A DNA stretch of 52,682 nucleotides from Streptomyces sp. AA1529 (GTDB lineage Bacteria; Actinomycetota; Actinomycetes; Streptomycetales; Streptomycetaceae). The translations under genes and the position numbers were made by a program. Location of the stretch: positions 1-52,682 of the forward strand of contig NZ_ALAP01000077.1 in NCBI RefSeq assembly GCF_000280905.1, written 5' to 3'. Positions 15,845 to 24,334 of this stretch are shown piece after piece. How positions within the stretch are numbered: the stretch's first letter is position 1; each line of letters opens with the position of its first letter. The notes under the pieces are model-generated. The model made no database searches and was not told the DNA's origin. It was given only the letters and a program-made list of their open reading frames with translations.

Positions 15845-17788
15845 CGGCGCGGGGCCGCGCCGGGGACGGTGCGCGGCCCCCGGCGGCGTCCCGCGGGGGC
15901 AGCCGAGGGCCGCGCCACCCGGCGCGAGTCCGGAGGCGTACGCCGGCGGCCAGGGCGGCGGCAGCGGCCGCCACCCGTGTGCGGCCGGCCGGGTGCCGGG
16001 GCAGTCGCCGTCGAACAGCACGCGCGTGGCGTCGGTCACCCGCACCCCCGCGAGGTTCACGCCCCGGCCGCCGGAGACCCCGGTGGTGGTGTAACGCCAA
16101 CGCAGTCGCAGGCCCGCCGGGTACGGACCGGCCGGCAGCCGGGCGCGCACCCGCTGCCAGCGGCGCCCGTGGTACCCGGACCGTGCCGTGCCCGGTACGG
16201 CGCGCCAGGTCCGGCCGCCGTCCGTGCTGTACTCCATGCCGAACCGGTCGGTTCGGTCGAGGTCCACGAAGGCGTCGTACCGGACGCGCAGCGGGCCGCG
16301 CCTGCCGTGCGGCCGGGCGCCCCGGTGCGCGGGAGGGAGCCGCAGCGGACCGGTCGTCAGGGTGCTGTCCGTCTCCGGGAAGCCGCTCCGGTCACCGGCC
16401 TCCCGGCCGCCGAGTCGCAGGCCGTCCGGGGGCCCGGCGAACCACGAGGGGCCGCCGCCCGGTGCCCGTACCGGAATCGACCGGGCCAGCGCCCTGGCGA
16501 GGGCCCGGCGCGCCGGGTTGGTCGACGGGCTCTCGTCGCGAGGGTGCACCCGGTTGGTGAGCAGAATCGCGAAGGAGCGCGAGACGGGGTCGATCACCAG
16601 CGACGTGCCGGTGAACCCGGTGTGCCCCAGCGTCCGCGGCGAGGACAGGGCGCCCATGTACCACGTCTGGTCGAGTTCGAAGCCCAGGCCGTGGGCGTCC
16701 CCGGGGAAGCGGCTCGTGTAGTTCCTGCCCAGCAGTGTGACGGCGGACGGGGCGAGGATCCGCCGCCCCCGGTACGTCCCGCCGTTGAGCAGCGTCTGGG
16801 CGAGCACCGCCAGATCGTCGACGGTGGAGAAGATTCCGGCGTGCCCGGCCACGCCTCCCATGGCCCAGGCGTTGTCGTCGTGCACCGACCCGCGCAGCAG
16901 TCCCCGGGCCGGCCGGGTCTTGACCGAGGTGGCGGCGATCCGCGCCTGCCGGGCCGCGGGCGGGCGGTAGGCGGTGTCGTGCAGACGCAGCGGCCCGGTG
17001 ATGCCCCGCCGCACGAGAGCGTCCAGCGGCCGCCCGGTCACGCGTTCCAGAACCAGTTGCAGGCTGATCATGTTGATGTCGGAGTACCGATAGGCGGCTC
17101 CGGGCCGGGCGAACGGCCGGGTCCGCAGGATCGAGTGCCGGCGCGCCCGTTGTCCGCCGTCGACCGTCCACAGCGGGGGCCGCGGCTCGGCCGGCAGCCC
17201 GGAGGTGTGGGTGAGCAGCTGCCGGACGGTGATGCCGCCCTTTCCCCGGGCTGCGAACGCGGGCAGGTAGCGGGCCACGGGTGCCTCCAGCCGCAGCCGG
17301 CCGGCGTCGACCTGCTGCAGGGCGACGATCGAGGTGAACAGCTTCGTGAGGGAGGCGACGTCGTAGACGGTGCCGGTGCGGGCCGGTACCCGCCGGCGCG
17401 GCGGCAGCTCCCCCCGCGCGGTGTAGCGGACGGCGTCGCCGCTCGCGCGCCGGGCGACGACCGTGCCGTCGTGCGCCAGCAGTGCCGTGGCCCCCGGGAA
17501 GAGATACTCCGCGCCGCTCGCGGGGTCGGTCCAGTGCGGCAGCCGGCGCAGGAAGGCGTCGACGGGGCCGGGATCGAGTCCCACCCGCGCGGGGGCCGCG
17601 CGCCGGAGCACGGTCCCGGCGGGCGCGAACCCCCGCGCGGGCCGGTCGAACCCCCTGATGACACCAGGCCGGGGAGGCGGATCCGCATCCCCGGCCTCAC
17701 CCGCGGCCGAGGGCGGTACGGCCACGAGCAGTCCGGCCAGTACGACGAGCACACTCGCCGGAAGGACGGCGTAGGCAGCAGCCCGCAT
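15833..17788 (-). CDS. Secreted serine hydrolase of the β-lactamase/PBP4* family with a C-terminal β-sandwich
   Basis: 651 aa. A signal peptide covers residues 1-29. The catalytic domain (about 60-430) has Ser146-x-x-Lys149 (VASLTKLF), the YSD motif at 234-236 (AYRYSDINM) and HTGFTGTS as third motif, plus LLTHTSGLP and WAMGGVAGHAGIFST. The rest (about 510-625) looks like a β-sandwich with GMEYSTDGGRTWRAV. Members include esterases and D-aminopeptidases; few hydrolyse penicillins. The final 25 residues are Pro/Arg-rich and overlap the 3' end of phzG. Whether it serves the phenazine cluster is unknown. Confidence 0.85.
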   Translation of the reverse strand: MRAAAYAVLPASVLVVLAGLLVAVPPSAAGEAGDADPPPRPGVIRGFDRPARGFAPAGTVLRRAAPARVGLDPGPVDAFLRRLPHWTDPASGAEYLFPGATALLAHDGTVVARRASGDAVRYTARGELPPRRRVPARTGTVYDVASLTKLFTSIVALQQVDAGRLRLEAPVARYLPAFAARGKGGITVRQLLTHTSGLPAEPRPPLWTVDGGQRARRHSILRTRPFARPGAAYRYSDINMISLQLVLERVTGRPLDALVRRGITGPLRLHDTAYRPPAARQARIAATSVKTRPARGLLRGSVHDDNAWAMGGVAGHAGIFSTVDDLAVLAQTLLNGGTYRGRRILAPSAVTLLGRNYTSRFPGDAHGLGFELDQTWYMGALSSPRTLGHTGFTGTSLVIDPVSRSFAILLTNRVHPRDESPSTNPARRALARALARSIPVRAPGGGPSWFAGPPDGLRLGGREAGDRSGFPETDSTLTTGPLRLPPAHRGARPHGRRGPLRVRYDAFVDLDRTDRFGMEYSTDGGRTWRAVPGTARSGYHGRRWQRVRARLPAGPYPAGLRLRWRYTTTGVSGGRGVNLAGVRVTDATRVLFDGDCPGTRPAAHGWRPLPPPWPPAYASGLAPGGAALGCPRGTPPGAAHRPRRGPAPSRL

Positions 17789-17964
17789 GCAGCACCCCTC
17801 GGCCTCGCAGCTTTCAGAGACGGTTCCGCGCCGACGAACTTACGCGCGTCGCGCTCCCTCGCCGGGCAACGGCGGACCTCCCGGGTGTGGCCGACCGCAC
17901 TGATGGGCGGTCAACCCAGGTGGCCGTGCCGCACGTACGGACGGGGACCGACCGCGGACACTCC

Positions 17965-19578
17965 CTAGGACGGTGCCGAGTCCGACGGTCCCGGGCCCGG
18001 CGGGCGATCGCTCCGCCGGGCCGATGACGGAGCCGAGACCGGGGCGGGGGCAGGCCGGAGCGGTGTGCCCGCCAGCGGGCACTCGTACGGGCAGGGCTCC
18101 GCCGGGCCGGGCGGGCGCTCCTCGGCGGCCCGCTCCGGCACGGAGGCGGGAGCCAGGACGTCGCGCCGGATCGTCGCGAAGGCGAGAAGTCCGCCGGCCA
18201 CCGCCAGGCCCGCCGTGATGAGCATGGCGGTCCGGAAGCCGGCCGCGAGAGCGCGCGGGTCCTGGAAGTCGCTGCCGCCGATCCCGGCGAGCACGGGCAG
18301 CGCGGCGACGGCCGCGAGCTGGGCGACGCGGGAGACGGCGTTGTTGACGCCCGACGCCACGCCCGAGTGTTCCGCGGGCGCCGCCGCCAGGGCGGTCGCG
18401 GTCACCGGTGCGACCGTGGTGGCCAGGCCCAGTCCGAAGACCAGCACGGCGGGCAGCACCGCGGCGGAGTAGCCGCCCACGCCGCTCTCGCCCACCTCGA
18501 TCCGCAGCATCAGCAGCATGCCGGCCGCCAGCAGCATCGGACCGACCGTCAGCGGGATGCGCGGGCCGATGCGCTGGGCCAGTGCACCGGCCCGCGAGGA
18601 GAGGGCGAGCATCAGCAGGGTCACCGGCAGGGACGCCGCACCCGCGTACAGCGGTGTGTAGCCGAGGGAGGTCTGCAGGAAGACGACGAGCAGGAAGAAG
18701 ACGCCGCCCAGCGCGGAGTACACCACGAAGGTGACGGCGTTCGCGCTGAGGAACTGGGGGGCCGTGAAGACGCCCGGGGGCAGCATGGGGCTGGGCGCAC
18801 GGCGCTCGGTGCGGGCGAACCCGGCCAGGGCGGCGAGACCGAGGACGAGAGCGGCGCCGGTGAGCCAGCCGGGCGCCGCGCCGCGCGGCCCCTCGATCAG
18901 TGCGTAGGTGACTCCGCCCAGCCCCAGGGTCGCCAGCCCCGCGCCGGACACGTCCAGTCGTCCCGTCGCGGCGGGGTCGCGGCTCTCCGGGACCCGGCGG
19001 GCGGTGACCGCGACGACCACGAGCCCGATCGGGACGTTGATGAGGAAGATCCACCGCCAGGAGAAGGCGTCGATGAGGTAGCCGCCGACGATCGGACCGA
19101 GCGCCGAGGCCACCCCGGTGAGCGCGGACCAGGCGCCGATCGCCGCGGGACGGTCGGCGGAGCGGTAGGTCGACTGGATGATGGCCAGACTGCCGGGGGT
19201 GAGCAGCGCGGCGCCGACGCCCTGCAAGGCTCTGGCCAGGATGAGGATCCCGGCGGTCGGCGCCAGCGCGCACAGCACGGAGGGGATCATGAAGCAGACG
19301 ACCCCGAGGGTGAACACCCGCCTGCGCCCGTAGCGGTCGGCGAGCGAGCCGCCGAGCAGGATCAGCGCGGCGAGCGTGAGCAGGTAACTGTCGAGCACCC
19401 ACTGCAGATCCGACACACCGGCACCGATGTCCCGCCCGATCACGGGCAGCGCCACGTTGACGACGGTCGCGTCGAGGAAGCCCATGGCCGAGCCCAGGAC
19501 GGTCGCCACCAGCACCCACCGGCCGGTGGCCGACCGGAAGGGGACGGCGCCGGGTGCGGTGTCCTGGTGCGCCTCCAT
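17965..19578 (-). CDS. MFS drug exporter, DHA2 (14-TMS, EmrB/QacA) family
   Basis: 537 aa from ATG 19578, with gggagaggg ahead of it. Motif A is LGGSLADRYGRRRVF, the D1-type motif is LDATVVNVALPVIGRDI, and antiporter motif C is ALGPIVGGYLID. About 14 hydrophobic segments run to residue 460, followed by a Pro-rich cytoplasmic tail. DHA2 proteins expel aromatic or amphipathic compounds with proton antiport. It follows the phenazine genes with only the serine hydrolase between, so phenazine efflux and self-protection is a reasonable but unproven role. Confidence 0.9.
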   Translation of the reverse strand: MEAHQDTAPGAVPFRSATGRWVLVATVLGSAMGFLDATVVNVALPVIGRDIGAGVSDLQWVLDSYLLTLAALILLGGSLADRYGRRRVFTLGVVCFMIPSVLCALAPTAGILILARALQGVGAALLTPGSLAIIQSTYRSADRPAAIGAWSALTGVASALGPIVGGYLIDAFSWRWIFLINVPIGLVVVAVTARRVPESRDPAATGRLDVSGAGLATLGLGGVTYALIEGPRGAAPGWLTGAALVLGLAALAGFARTERRAPSPMLPPGVFTAPQFLSANAVTFVVYSALGGVFFLLVVFLQTSLGYTPLYAGAASLPVTLLMLALSSRAGALAQRIGPRIPLTVGPMLLAAGMLLMLRIEVGESGVGGYSAAVLPAVLVFGLGLATTVAPVTATALAAAPAEHSGVASGVNNAVSRVAQLAAVAALPVLAGIGGSDFQDPRALAAGFRTAMLITAGLAVAGGLLAFATIRRDVLAPASVPERAAEERPPGPAEPCPYECPLAGTPLRPAPAPVSAPSSARRSDRPPGPGPSDSAPS

Positions 19579-19841
19579 GGTCCCTCTCCCGACTCCCGTA
19601 CCCGCCTGCCGTCCCGGCGATCGTACGGCGGTCGGCGGCGGTTCCCGGTCAGGCGCCCCGGCGCCGGCCGGCCGCGCCCGGGGTGCCCGGCGGGGCGGCC
19701 GCGGACAACCGGCCGCATGTCGTGGTTCCGTCACAGCAGGGCCGGTGAACGGTCACCGCTCCCGAGGCGCCCTTCCGCCGCTCCGCACGCTCGACCATGA
19801 TGTGCGCGGACACCGACACGGACCGACGGGGGGATTCGTAC

Positions 19842-20747
19842 ATGGACAGGCGGGGATTTCTCAGGGGCGCGGCCGTGCTGCCGGCGGCCGGGGTGCTGGC
19901 CTCCGCGGCCGGCGGCGTCGCCGTGGCGCAGAGCGGAGCCCGGGCGCGCACCCCGCGGCGGGCCGGCCCGCAGGACTGGATGGCGCCGCTGCCGTCCGCC
20001 ACCCCGCTGCGCTCGCTGACCATCCCCGGCAGCCACGATTCGGGGGCGCGGCACGGCGGCGCCTGGGTGGAGTGCCAGGACACGCCGATCGGCGAGCAGT
20101 TGGCGGCCGGCATCCGGTTCCTGGACGTGCGCTGCCGGGCCATCGACGGGGTGTTCGCCATCCACCACGGCGCGTTCTACCAGCATCTGATGTTCGGTGA
20201 CGTGCTCATCGCCTGCCGGGACTTCCTCGCCGAGCATCCCGGCGAGACGGTCCTGATGCGGGTGAAGCAGGAGTACTCGTCGGTGGGCGACGAGGAGTTC
20301 CGCCGGATCTTCGACGTGTACCTGGACGAGAAGGGATGGCGCTCCCTCCTGCGGCTCGGCGGCACGCCGCCCACCCTGGGCGAGGCGCGCGGCAAGGTCG
20401 TGGTCCTCGCCGACAACGGCGGTCTGCCCGGCGTCCGGTGGGCCGATCCGGAGCTCTTCGACGTCCAGGACGACTACCAGGCCGAGCCGTTCGCCAAGTG
20501 GGACAGGATCACCGAGCAGTTCCGCCAGGCGGCGGACGAACCCGGCCCCTGGTACGTCAACTTCACGAGCACCGCCGCCGGGCTGCCGCCCGCCTGGAAC
20601 GCGGACCGGCTCAACCCGCAGGTGCGGAAGTTCCTCGACGGCTCCGGAATGGCCGGGCGTACCGGTCTCGGCATCATCCCGATGGACTTTCCGCAGTCCG
20701 AGCCGGGGCTCCTCGAAGCCGTCCTCGCGCACAATCCGACGAGCTGA
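19842..20747 (+). CDS. Secreted phosphatidylinositol-specific phospholipase C X-domain protein
   Basis: 301 aa from ATG 19842 behind gggggga. It has a Tat signal (MDRRGFLRGA, hydrophobic to about residue 30). The PI-PLC catalytic residues are visible: His65 (IPGSHDSGA) and His108/109 (FAIHHGAF), with Arg98 (FLDVRCR) and the FLAEHPGETVLMRVK segment. Bacterial PI-PLCs cleave phosphatidylinositol to cyclic inositol phosphate without Ca2+. The substrate could be host, fungal or the organism's own PI. It is divergent from the MFS gene (263-base gap) and convergent with bglC. Confidence 0.9.
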   Translation: MDRRGFLRGAAVLPAAGVLASAAGGVAVAQSGARARTPRRAGPQDWMAPLPSATPLRSLTIPGSHDSGARHGGAWVECQDTPIGEQLAAGIRFLDVRCRAIDGVFAIHHGAFYQHLMFGDVLIACRDFLAEHPGETVLMRVKQEYSSVGDEEFRRIFDVYLDEKGWRSLLRLGGTPPTLGEARGKVVVLADNGGLPGVRWADPELFDVQDDYQAEPFAKWDRITEQFRQAADEPGPWYVNFTSTAAGLPPAWNADRLNPQVRKFLDGSGMAGRTGLGIIPMDFPQSEPGLLEAVLAHNPTS

Positions 20748-20755
20748 GTCCGCCC

Positions 20756-20794
20756 CCGCGGGGAGCGGCGGCCGCAGGCCGGCGCTCCCCGCGG
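20756..20794. terminator. Bidirectional terminator between PI-PLC and bglC
   Basis: An 11-bp perfect stem (ccgcggggagc / gctccccgcgg) encloses a GC-rich 17-nt region with further pairing. It is placed 9 bases after the PI-PLC stop and 25 bases from the bglC stop. Confidence 0.7.
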
Positions 20795-20818
20795 ACGGGG
20801 CCACCACAAGGGTGCGGG

Positions 20819-22261
20819 TCACTCCGGCGGCAGCTCCCCCGAGCGGGCCACCCGCGCGTACCAGGCGGCGCTGGACCTGGGGGTGCGGCGCTGCGTCGGG
20901 TAGTCGACGTGCACCAGCCCGAAGCGCTTGTCGTAGCCCCAGGCCCACTCGAAGTTGTCCAGCAGCGACCAGGTGAAGTAGCCCCGCACATCGGCGCCCT
21001 CCTCGACGGCCCGGTGCACGGCCCGCAGATGGCGCTGGAGGTAGCTGACCCGCTCCGGGTCGTGGAACCGGCCCTCGGCGTCCGGCGCGTCGGGGTAGCA
21101 GGCCCCGTTCTCGGTCACGTACAGCGGCGTCCCGGGCGCCTCCCGGTGGAAGCGGAGCAGCAGTTCGGTCAGACCGCCGGGGTCGATGCTCCAGCCCATC
21201 GCCGTCCGGCTGCCCGGCGGCTGATGGAAGGCGACCCGGTCGGCGCCCGGCCAGGGGGAGTGCGCGCTGCCGCCGTGCCCGTCGTTGCGCTCGGGTTCGG
21301 TGCCGGCCGGGGCGGCGGAGACGACGGTCGGCGTGTAGTAGTTCACGCAGATCCCGTCGAGCGGCTGGTGGGCGAGGGCCGGGTCGCCGTCCCGGACGAA
21401 GGACCAGTCGGTGAGCTGCGCCGTGTCCTCCAACAGGTCCGTGTCGTACCTGCCGTGCAGCATCGGCCCGGTGAAGACCCGGGTGGCCAGCGCGTCGATG
21501 CGGCGGGCGGCGTCGCGGTCGGCCGGGGTGCCGGTGCGCGGGCGCACCGCCGCCGGGTTCAGGCTCACACTGATCTGCGCGGAGTCGGGGAGGGCCGCGC
21601 GCAGCGCCTGCACGGCGAGCCCGTGCCCGAGGTTGAGGTGGTGCGCCGCCCGCAGCGCCTCGACCGGGTCGGTGCGGCCGGGCGCGTGCACCCCGGACCC
21701 GTAGCCGAGGAACGCGCTGCACCACGGCTCGTTGAGCGTGGTCCACATCTGCACCCGGTCGCCGAGCGCCTCGGCGACCAGGCCCGCGTACTCCGCGAAA
21801 CGCTGGGCGGTCTCCCGCGCCGGCCAGCCGCCCTCGTCCTCCACCTCCTGCGGCAGATCCCAGTGGTAGAGGGTGAGGAGCGGGGTGATGCCCGCGCCGA
21901 GGAGCTCGTCGACCAGCGCCCGGTAGAAGTCGAGCCCGCGCTGCGCCGCGGGGCCGCGTCCGGTGGGCTGGACCCGCGGCCAGGAGACGGAGAACCGGTA
22001 GGCGCCCAGGCCCAGTTCGCTCATCAGCGCCACGTCCTCCCGGTAGCGGTGGTAGTGGTCGCAGGCCACGTCCCCGGTGTCGCCGCCGGCCACCCGGCCG
22101 GGGGTGTGTGCGTAGGTGTCCCAGATGGACGGGGTCCGTCCGCCCTCCCGTACGGCGCCTTCGATCTGGTACGCGGAGGTGGCGGCGCCCCACAGGAAGC
22201 CGCTCGGGAAATGGAGCGGGGCGGTGGTGTCCGTCGCCGAACCGGCCTGTACGGATGTCAT
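20819..22261 (-). CDS. bglC: GH1 β-glucosidase, BglC-like (intracellular cellobiose hydrolysis)
   Basis: 480 aa, no signal peptide. The GH1 signature FLWGAATSAYQIEGA is at residues 22-36; the acid/base is Glu178 (TTLNEPW) and the nucleophile Glu384 (YVTENGACYP). Length and the closing FEWAWGYDKRFGLVHVDY fit the family. It hydrolyses cellobiose and cello-oligosaccharides imported by CebEFG to glucose. It is last in the operon; a 170-base gap with a strong hairpin separates it from cebG. Confidence 0.93.
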   Translation of the reverse strand: MTSVQAGSATDTTAPLHFPSGFLWGAATSAYQIEGAVREGGRTPSIWDTYAHTPGRVAGGDTGDVACDHYHRYREDVALMSELGLGAYRFSVSWPRVQPTGRGPAAQRGLDFYRALVDELLGAGITPLLTLYHWDLPQEVEDEGGWPARETAQRFAEYAGLVAEALGDRVQMWTTLNEPWCSAFLGYGSGVHAPGRTDPVEALRAAHHLNLGHGLAVQALRAALPDSAQISVSLNPAAVRPRTGTPADRDAARRIDALATRVFTGPMLHGRYDTDLLEDTAQLTDWSFVRDGDPALAHQPLDGICVNYYTPTVVSAAPAGTEPERNDGHGGSAHSPWPGADRVAFHQPPGSRTAMGWSIDPGGLTELLLRFHREAPGTPLYVTENGACYPDAPDAEGRFHDPERVSYLQRHLRAVHRAVEEGADVRGYFTWSLLDNFEWAWGYDKRFGLVHVDYPTQRRTPRSSAAWYARVARSGELPPE

Positions 22262-22341
22262 AGGTGCGCTCCCGGGGTTGCGGGCACGGCTGTGCCCTGA
22301 CTCGTGGTGAGGCGGGGTGGTGAAGGCGGGCGGAGGGTGGT

Positions 22342-22386
22342 GGAGCCGTGCGGGAGGCCGCCCCACACGGCCTCTCGCACGGCTCC
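22342..22386 (-). promoter_or_regulatory. Long intercistronic hairpin between cebG and bglC
   Basis: Two stem blocks of 11 bp (ggagccgtgcg / complement) and 7 bp (gaggccg / complement) flank one mismatch, with a 7-nt loop. A weaker copy sharing ccgtgcgg / ccgcacgg follows at about 22394-22428. On the operon mRNA this could stop part of transcription or protect the upstream messages, lowering bglC relative to the transporter. Confidence 0.65.
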
Positions 22387-22431
22387 GGTCCGTGCGGCCG
22401 GGTCCCACGGCCCGTCCCGCACGGTCTCGGG

Positions 22432-23334
22432 TCAGCCTTTGACGGCTCCCTGCATGACGCCGCCGACGATCTGCTTGCCGAACACGGTGAAGGCGAGCAG
22501 CAGCGGCAGGGTCCCCAGCAGGGCGCCGGCCATGATGACCGACTCGTCGGGGATGTATCCGCGCCCCAGGCCGGTCAGGGCGACCTGCACGGTGGGGTTG
22601 TCCTGGGTCAGCGCGATGATCGGCCAGAAGAACTCGTTCCAGGCCAGTACGAAGGTCAGCATCCCCAGTACGGCCATCGCGGGCCGGGCCACGGGGAAGA
22701 CCACGTGCCAGACGACGCGCAGGCTGTGCGCACCGTCCACGCGCGCGGCCTCGATCAGCTCCGTCGGCAGCGCGTTGACCAGGTACTGGCGCATGAAGAA
22801 GACGCCGAAGGCGTTGACCATCATCGGCAGGATCACCGCCTGGAGCTGGTTGGTCCACTCCAGTTCGGCGATCGCCATGAACAGCGGCACCACGCTGAGC
22901 TGCGGCGGCACCATCATCGTGCCGATCACCGTCATCAGCAGCGCGTTCTTCGCGCGGAAGCGGAGCTTGGCGAAGGCGTAGCCGGCCAGCGTGGCGAACA
23001 CGACGGTGCTCAGGGCGATGCTGCCGGCCACGAAGGTGGTGTTCAGCAGTGCCTTGCCCATGTTCGCGTCCTGCCACGCCGTGGCCATGTTGCTGAACAG
23101 GTTGCCGCCGAACCAGAACGGCGGCGGCGTCTCGGCCAGCCGCTGGTTGTTCCGGGAGGCGGCGATCGCCGTCCAGATCAGCGGGAAGAGCGAACCGGCG
23201 GTGAAGAGCAGCAGGATGGCGTAGGTCAGCCGTCCCGCGTGCAGGTGCCGTCCGGCACTGCCTGCCCTGCGGGGGGCCGCCCCGGTGCCCGCTCCGCGGG
23301 CGCGGCGCCGGGCCGTCGTCGGCAGCATGTCCAT
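22432..23334 (-). CDS. cebG: Cellobiose ABC transporter permease CebG (CUT1 family)
   Basis: 300 aa, six membrane helices. The MalG-type EAA loop is EAARVDGAHSLRVVWHVVFPVARPA, about 190-215, for docking the ATPase. It begins 4 bases after cebF and partners it in the membrane. No ATPase gene is present; in streptomycetes the shared MsiK protein energises this importer. The cebG name rests on order and the linked CebR boxes. Confidence 0.88.
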   Translation of the reverse strand: MDMLPTTARRRARGAGTGAAPRRAGSAGRHLHAGRLTYAILLLFTAGSLFPLIWTAIAASRNNQRLAETPPPFWFGGNLFSNMATAWQDANMGKALLNTTFVAGSIALSTVVFATLAGYAFAKLRFRAKNALLMTVIGTMMVPPQLSVVPLFMAIAELEWTNQLQAVILPMMVNAFGVFFMRQYLVNALPTELIEAARVDGAHSLRVVWHVVFPVARPAMAVLGMLTFVLAWNEFFWPIIALTQDNPTVQVALTGLGRGYIPDESVIMAGALLGTLPLLLAFTVFGKQIVGGVMQGAVKG

Positions 23335-23338
23335 CCCT

Positions 23339-24334
23339 TCACTTGCCGGTGCTGTTGAGGCGTCGCGCGATCAGCCAGTTGACCAGGCCGATCACGATGA
23401 GGAGCAGGAACATCGTCCAGGCGATGGCGGAGGCCCGGCCGAGCTGGAAGTCGAACCAGCCCTGCTCGTAGAGGTAGAGCCCCAGCGTCTGGTACTGGTG
23501 CGAACCGCCGCCGGTCTGCGAGCCGCCGAACAGCAGCGGTTCCCCGAACAGCTGGGTGGCGCCGATGGTGGAGACGACCACCGTGAACAGGATCGTCGGT
23601 CGCAGGGCGGGGATCGTGACGTGCAGGAACTGCTGCCACCGGTTGGCCCCGTCCAGTGCCGCGGACTCGTAGAGGTCGTCCGGGACGGCCTGCATGGCGG
23701 CCAGGTAGATCAGCGCGTTGTAGCCCGTCCACCGCCACACGACGATGGAGGAGACGGCCAGTTGGGAGGTCCAGGTGCCGTTCTCCCAGTCGATGTGCTC
23801 GATGCCGAGCAGTCCGAGACCCCAGTTGATCATCCCGTAGTCGCGGCCGAAGAGCATCGTGAACACCAGCGTCGCGGCGGCCACCGAGGTGGCGTAGGGC
23901 GTGAGCATCGCGACGCGGAAGAAGGTGGACCCGCGCAGCCGGTAGTTGAGCAGGTGCGCCAGGCCCAGGGCCATCAGGAGCTGCGGCACGGTGGACAGGA
24001 CGCCGATGGTCAGGGTGTTGCGCAGCGCGTTCCAGAAGAAGTCGTCCTCCAGCAGTCTGGAGAAGTTGTGCAGCCCGACCCACTCCATCCGGGTCGGGTC
24101 GTGCAGCGAGACCTTGTGCAGCGAGGCCCAGCCCGTGTACAGCAGCGGGAAGAGGCCGAACGCCGCGAAGAACACGAAGAACGGCGCGACGAACGCGTAG
24201 GGGCTGAACCGGGCGTCCCACCGGTGGCGCCGCCGGCCGCGGCGCTCCGGGGAGCGCTCGCGGCCGCCGTCCGCCGGGACGGGGCGCCCGGCCTCCCGCA
24301 CGCGGGGGAGCGGCTCAGTCCTCGACGACGTCAT
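23339..24334 (-). CDS. cebF: Cellobiose ABC transporter permease CebF (CUT1 family)
   Basis: 331 aa. A charged N-terminus (about 45 residues) precedes six membrane segments. The EAA motif is YESAALDGANRWQQFLHVTIPALRPT. The MalF-like partner of CebG. Its start overlaps the end of cebE by 20 bases, so synthesis of binding protein and permease is coupled. Confidence 0.88.
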   Translation of the reverse strand: MTSSRTEPLPRVREAGRPVPADGGRERSPERRGRRRHRWDARFSPYAFVAPFFVFFAAFGLFPLLYTGWASLHKVSLHDPTRMEWVGLHNFSRLLEDDFFWNALRNTLTIGVLSTVPQLLMALGLAHLLNYRLRGSTFFRVAMLTPYATSVAAATLVFTMLFGRDYGMINWGLGLLGIEHIDWENGTWTSQLAVSSIVVWRWTGYNALIYLAAMQAVPDDLYESAALDGANRWQQFLHVTIPALRPTILFTVVVSTIGATQLFGEPLLFGGSQTGGGSHQYQTLGLYLYEQGWFDFQLGRASAIAWTMFLLLIVIGLVNWLIARRLNSTGK

